From Spirochaetota bacterium (GTDB lineage: Bacteria; Spirochaetota; GWE2-31-10; JAFGQB01), in the NCBI GenBank assembly GCA_016935915.1, contig JAFGQB010000166.1, positions 1 through 36,459 of the forward strand: 36,459 nucleotides of DNA, given 5' to 3'. Below, in pieces: positions 34,552 to 36,459 of this stretch; position 1 is the first letter of the stretch, and each line of letters begins with the position of its first letter. Position numbers and translations under genes: made by a program. The notes beneath the pieces are model-generated. The model was not told the origin of the DNA, searched no databases, and worked only from the letters and a program-made list of their open reading frames with translations.

Positions 34552-36459
34552 TTATTTACCTATTCTGTCTAAATTCTGTTTATCCAGAATTGCATTTTCC
34601 CCAACAAGTTTGTTTTTTTCTTCCATTATTTTACTTATTGAAACATCAAGATCAAACATATTTTCATCGTAAAGTTTAATATTTTTATAATAGCTTATAC
34701 CTGTACCTGCTGGTATTAAATGCCCAATCAAAACATTTTCTTTTAAACCACTTAAACTGTCAGTCATTCCTTTTATTGAAGCATTTGTTAATACTCTTGT
34801 TGTTTCCTGGAATGATGCAGCACTCAAGAATGAATCAATCGACAATGAAGCTTTTGTTATACCCATTAAAATAGGTCTTGCTACTGCCGGCTGACCACCC
34901 TCTTTAACAACTTTTTTGTTTTCTTCAATAAATTCCCATTTATCTACATGCTGTCCAAGTATAAATCTGGTATCGCCGATTATTGTTATTTCGACCTTTT
35001 TCATCATCTGTCTTAAAATTACACCAATATGTTTATCATTTATATTGACTCCCTGAAGCCTGTAAACCGATTGAATTTCATCCATCATAAATTGCTGAAG
35101 AGCATTTTCCCCTAAAATAGTCAATACATCATGAGGATTAATATTACCTTCGGAAACCTGATCTCCTGCTTTTATTAAATCTCCCTCTCTAACCAGTAAA
35201 TATGACCCGGCCGGAACAATATGTTTAACTTCATTTTTAAAATTATCAATAACAACAATTATATCTTTACCTTTCAACTTTCCTCTGAACTCTACTACTC
35301 CGCTGACTTTAGCAAGAACACTTGAATTCTTAGGCTTTCTTGCTTCAAAAAGTTCTGCAACTCTAGGCAGACCACCTGTAATATCAGTTGCCTTTGATGA
35401 TTTCTTTTTAATAATTTTTGCTAAAGTATCACCCGCTTCAATTACTGCTCCATCTTTTGTATCAAGATAAGCACCGCCAGGCAACAGATATTTAGCTGTT
35501 TCATGACCTTTGCCGTCAATTATTGATATGCTTGGTTGAAGTGTATCCAAAAATGATTCCCCGACCCTGTGCTTTTTAGTACCGGTGGTTTCATCTATTT
35601 CTTCTTTAATGGTTATTCCTATTTTTAAGTCATTAAATTTTACTTTACCTGATTTTTCAGATATGATCGGTTGAACAAAGGGGTCAAAAAGTACTATAAT
35701 TTCTTTTTCCGGTACAGCTTCTCCAACTTTCTTATATAAAACACCACCGGATGGCACTACGATTTCCTGAATTTGAGTGGTTTTATAAAGTTTGTCACCA
35801 TGTAATTTTACAAAGCCAATATCAGTTGATTTAATTTCATTGCCGTTTTTATCAACAAATAATGTCTGACCGATAACCACTTTATCCTTATCTTTAACCT
35901 TGAGCTTGCCACCTCTCGTGTTAAATTCATTAATTATCCTGCTTAAGTAGAGATAACCTTTTCTTGTAAATAAAATAGTATGGTTTTTTAAATTTACCGT
36001 TGAACCTTTAATATCTTCAATAAAAGTTTTATAATCAAATCTTATGGTGTTTTCCTGAGCCATTCCTGTAACTACACCGCCGATATGGAAAGTTCTCATT
36101 GTAAGCTGAGTACCTGGTTGACCGATAGACTGAGCTGCTATGATGCCTACTGCTTCACCGATGTCTACAGTTTTATTTTCTGCTAAATTTCTGCCATAAC
36201 ATTTAACGCAAACGCCTTTTTTTGCTTCACAGGTTAAAACAGATCTGATCCTCACGGATTCAATAAATAATTCATCGATTTTTTCTGCAATTTCTTCTGT
36301 TATCAAGTCATTGGCTTTTACTATAATATCACCTGTCATTGGATCTCTAACATCCTCTGCAGAAAACCTGCCGACTATTCTATCTTTTAATGATTCTACA
36401 ACTTCTTCATTTTCTTTAATACTGGTCATTTCTATGCCGTTGATTGTACCGCAATCCTC
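34552..36459 (-). CDS. rpoC: DNA-directed RNA polymerase subunit beta', C-terminal part (5' end outside window)
   Basis: Only the last 635 residues are present; the frame stays open to the window edge and reads EDCGTINGIE before the first internal Met, so the gene continues beyond 36459. The second zinc site is complete: Cys in EDCGT, then LTCE, GVC and VKC. The trigger-loop region GEAVGIIAAQSIGQPGTQL with MRTFHIGG follows; Gln replaces the more usual Glu in SIGEPG. The C-terminus has QSVYRLQGVNINDKHI, ILGQHVDKWEF and LTNASIKGMTDSLSGLKENV, all typical, with no large insertion visible in this part. A terminator follows the stop. Confidence 0.97.
   Translation of the reverse strand, partial: EDCGTINGIEMTSIKENEEVVESLKDRIVGRFSAEDVRDPMTGDIIVKANDLITEEIAEKIDELFIESVRIRSVLTCEAKKGVCVKCYGRNLAENKTVDIGEAVGIIAAQSIGQPGTQLTMRTFHIGGVVTGMAQENTIRFDYKTFIEDIKGSTVNLKNHTILFTRKGYLYLSRIINEFNTRGGKLKVKDKDKVVIGQTLFVDKNGNEIKSTDIGFVKLHGDKLYKTTQIQEIVVPSGGVLYKKVGEAVPEKEIIVLFDPFVQPIISEKSGKVKFNDLKIGITIKEEIDETTGTKKHRVGESFLDTLQPSISIIDGKGHETAKYLLPGGAYLDTKDGAVIEAGDTLAKIIKKKSSKATDITGGLPRVAELFEARKPKNSSVLAKVSGVVEFRGKLKGKDIIVVIDNFKNEVKHIVPAGSYLLVREGDLIKAGDQVSEGNINPHDVLTILGENALQQFMMDEIQSVYRLQGVNINDKHIGVILRQMMKKVEITIIGDTRFILGQHVDKWEFIEENKKVVKEGGQPAVARPILMGITKASLSIDSFLSAASFQETTRVLTNASIKGMTDSLSGLKENVLIGHLIPAGTGISYYKNIKLYDENMFDLDVSISKIMEEKNKLVGENAILDKQNLDRIGK

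Overview
The window reads as a low-GC (about 30% by eye, not counted) spirochete-like chromosome segment. Three things suggest a spirochete. The EF-Tu is of the short 396-residue type with spirochete-like signatures (YCAKKFG near residue 36, INTRHVEY near 63). The flagellar cluster encodes rod and P-ring parts but has no flgH (L-ring) between flgA and flgI, as expected for periplasmic flagella. The spc/alpha junction runs secY-rpmJ-rpsM with no adk, map or infA, the order I recall for Borrelia. The assignment is an inference; genus cannot be read from the sequence.

Layout. 1-81: right end of a dispersed repeat, cut by the window edge. 107-3266 (+): a small exported protein of unknown function and a ClpC-type AAA+ unfoldase paralog. 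3322-4434 (-): asd. 4585-7342 (+): a TPR protein and an exported TPR/NHL/VWA-like protein, both apparently starting at TTG. 7357-11384 (-): mcsA-mcsB-clpC, overlapping genes with their own promoter, but the McsB homolog has lost most recognisable kinase residues. 11543-11709: a full 163-bp copy of the repeat, with terminal inverted repeats. 11831-14956 (+): flgG-flgA-flgI-flgJ behind a FliA-like promoter. 15029 to the right edge (-): an EcfT-like membrane protein, then (listed right to left in coordinates, i.e. in transcription order) rpoC (partial), rpsL-rpsG-fusA-tuf, and one continuous S10-spc-alpha cluster from rpsJ to rplQ.

The right 21 kb is core gene-expression machinery: RNA polymerase beta' and alpha, elongation factors G and Tu, SecY and 27 ribosomal proteins. 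Two hairpin terminators (after rpoC and after tuf) and a consensus promoter before rpsL divide it into transcription units; the 123-nt gap between rpsH and rplF carries another promoter-like sequence. rpmJ (37 codons) and rpmD are small genes found by direct reading. rpmD can only be read through a one-base shift at an A8 run close to its start.

Points most worth a second look: the degenerate McsB beside an apparently intact McsA and ClpC; the second ClpC that lost one arginine-phosphate-binding position; the rpmD A8 frameshift; the repeat with terminal inverted repeats and TA flanks; a perfect 24-bp inverted repeat upstream of rpsJ; and long Lys/Glu-rich tails on L17 and L15. No tRNA, rRNA, CRISPR array or transposase gene was seen.
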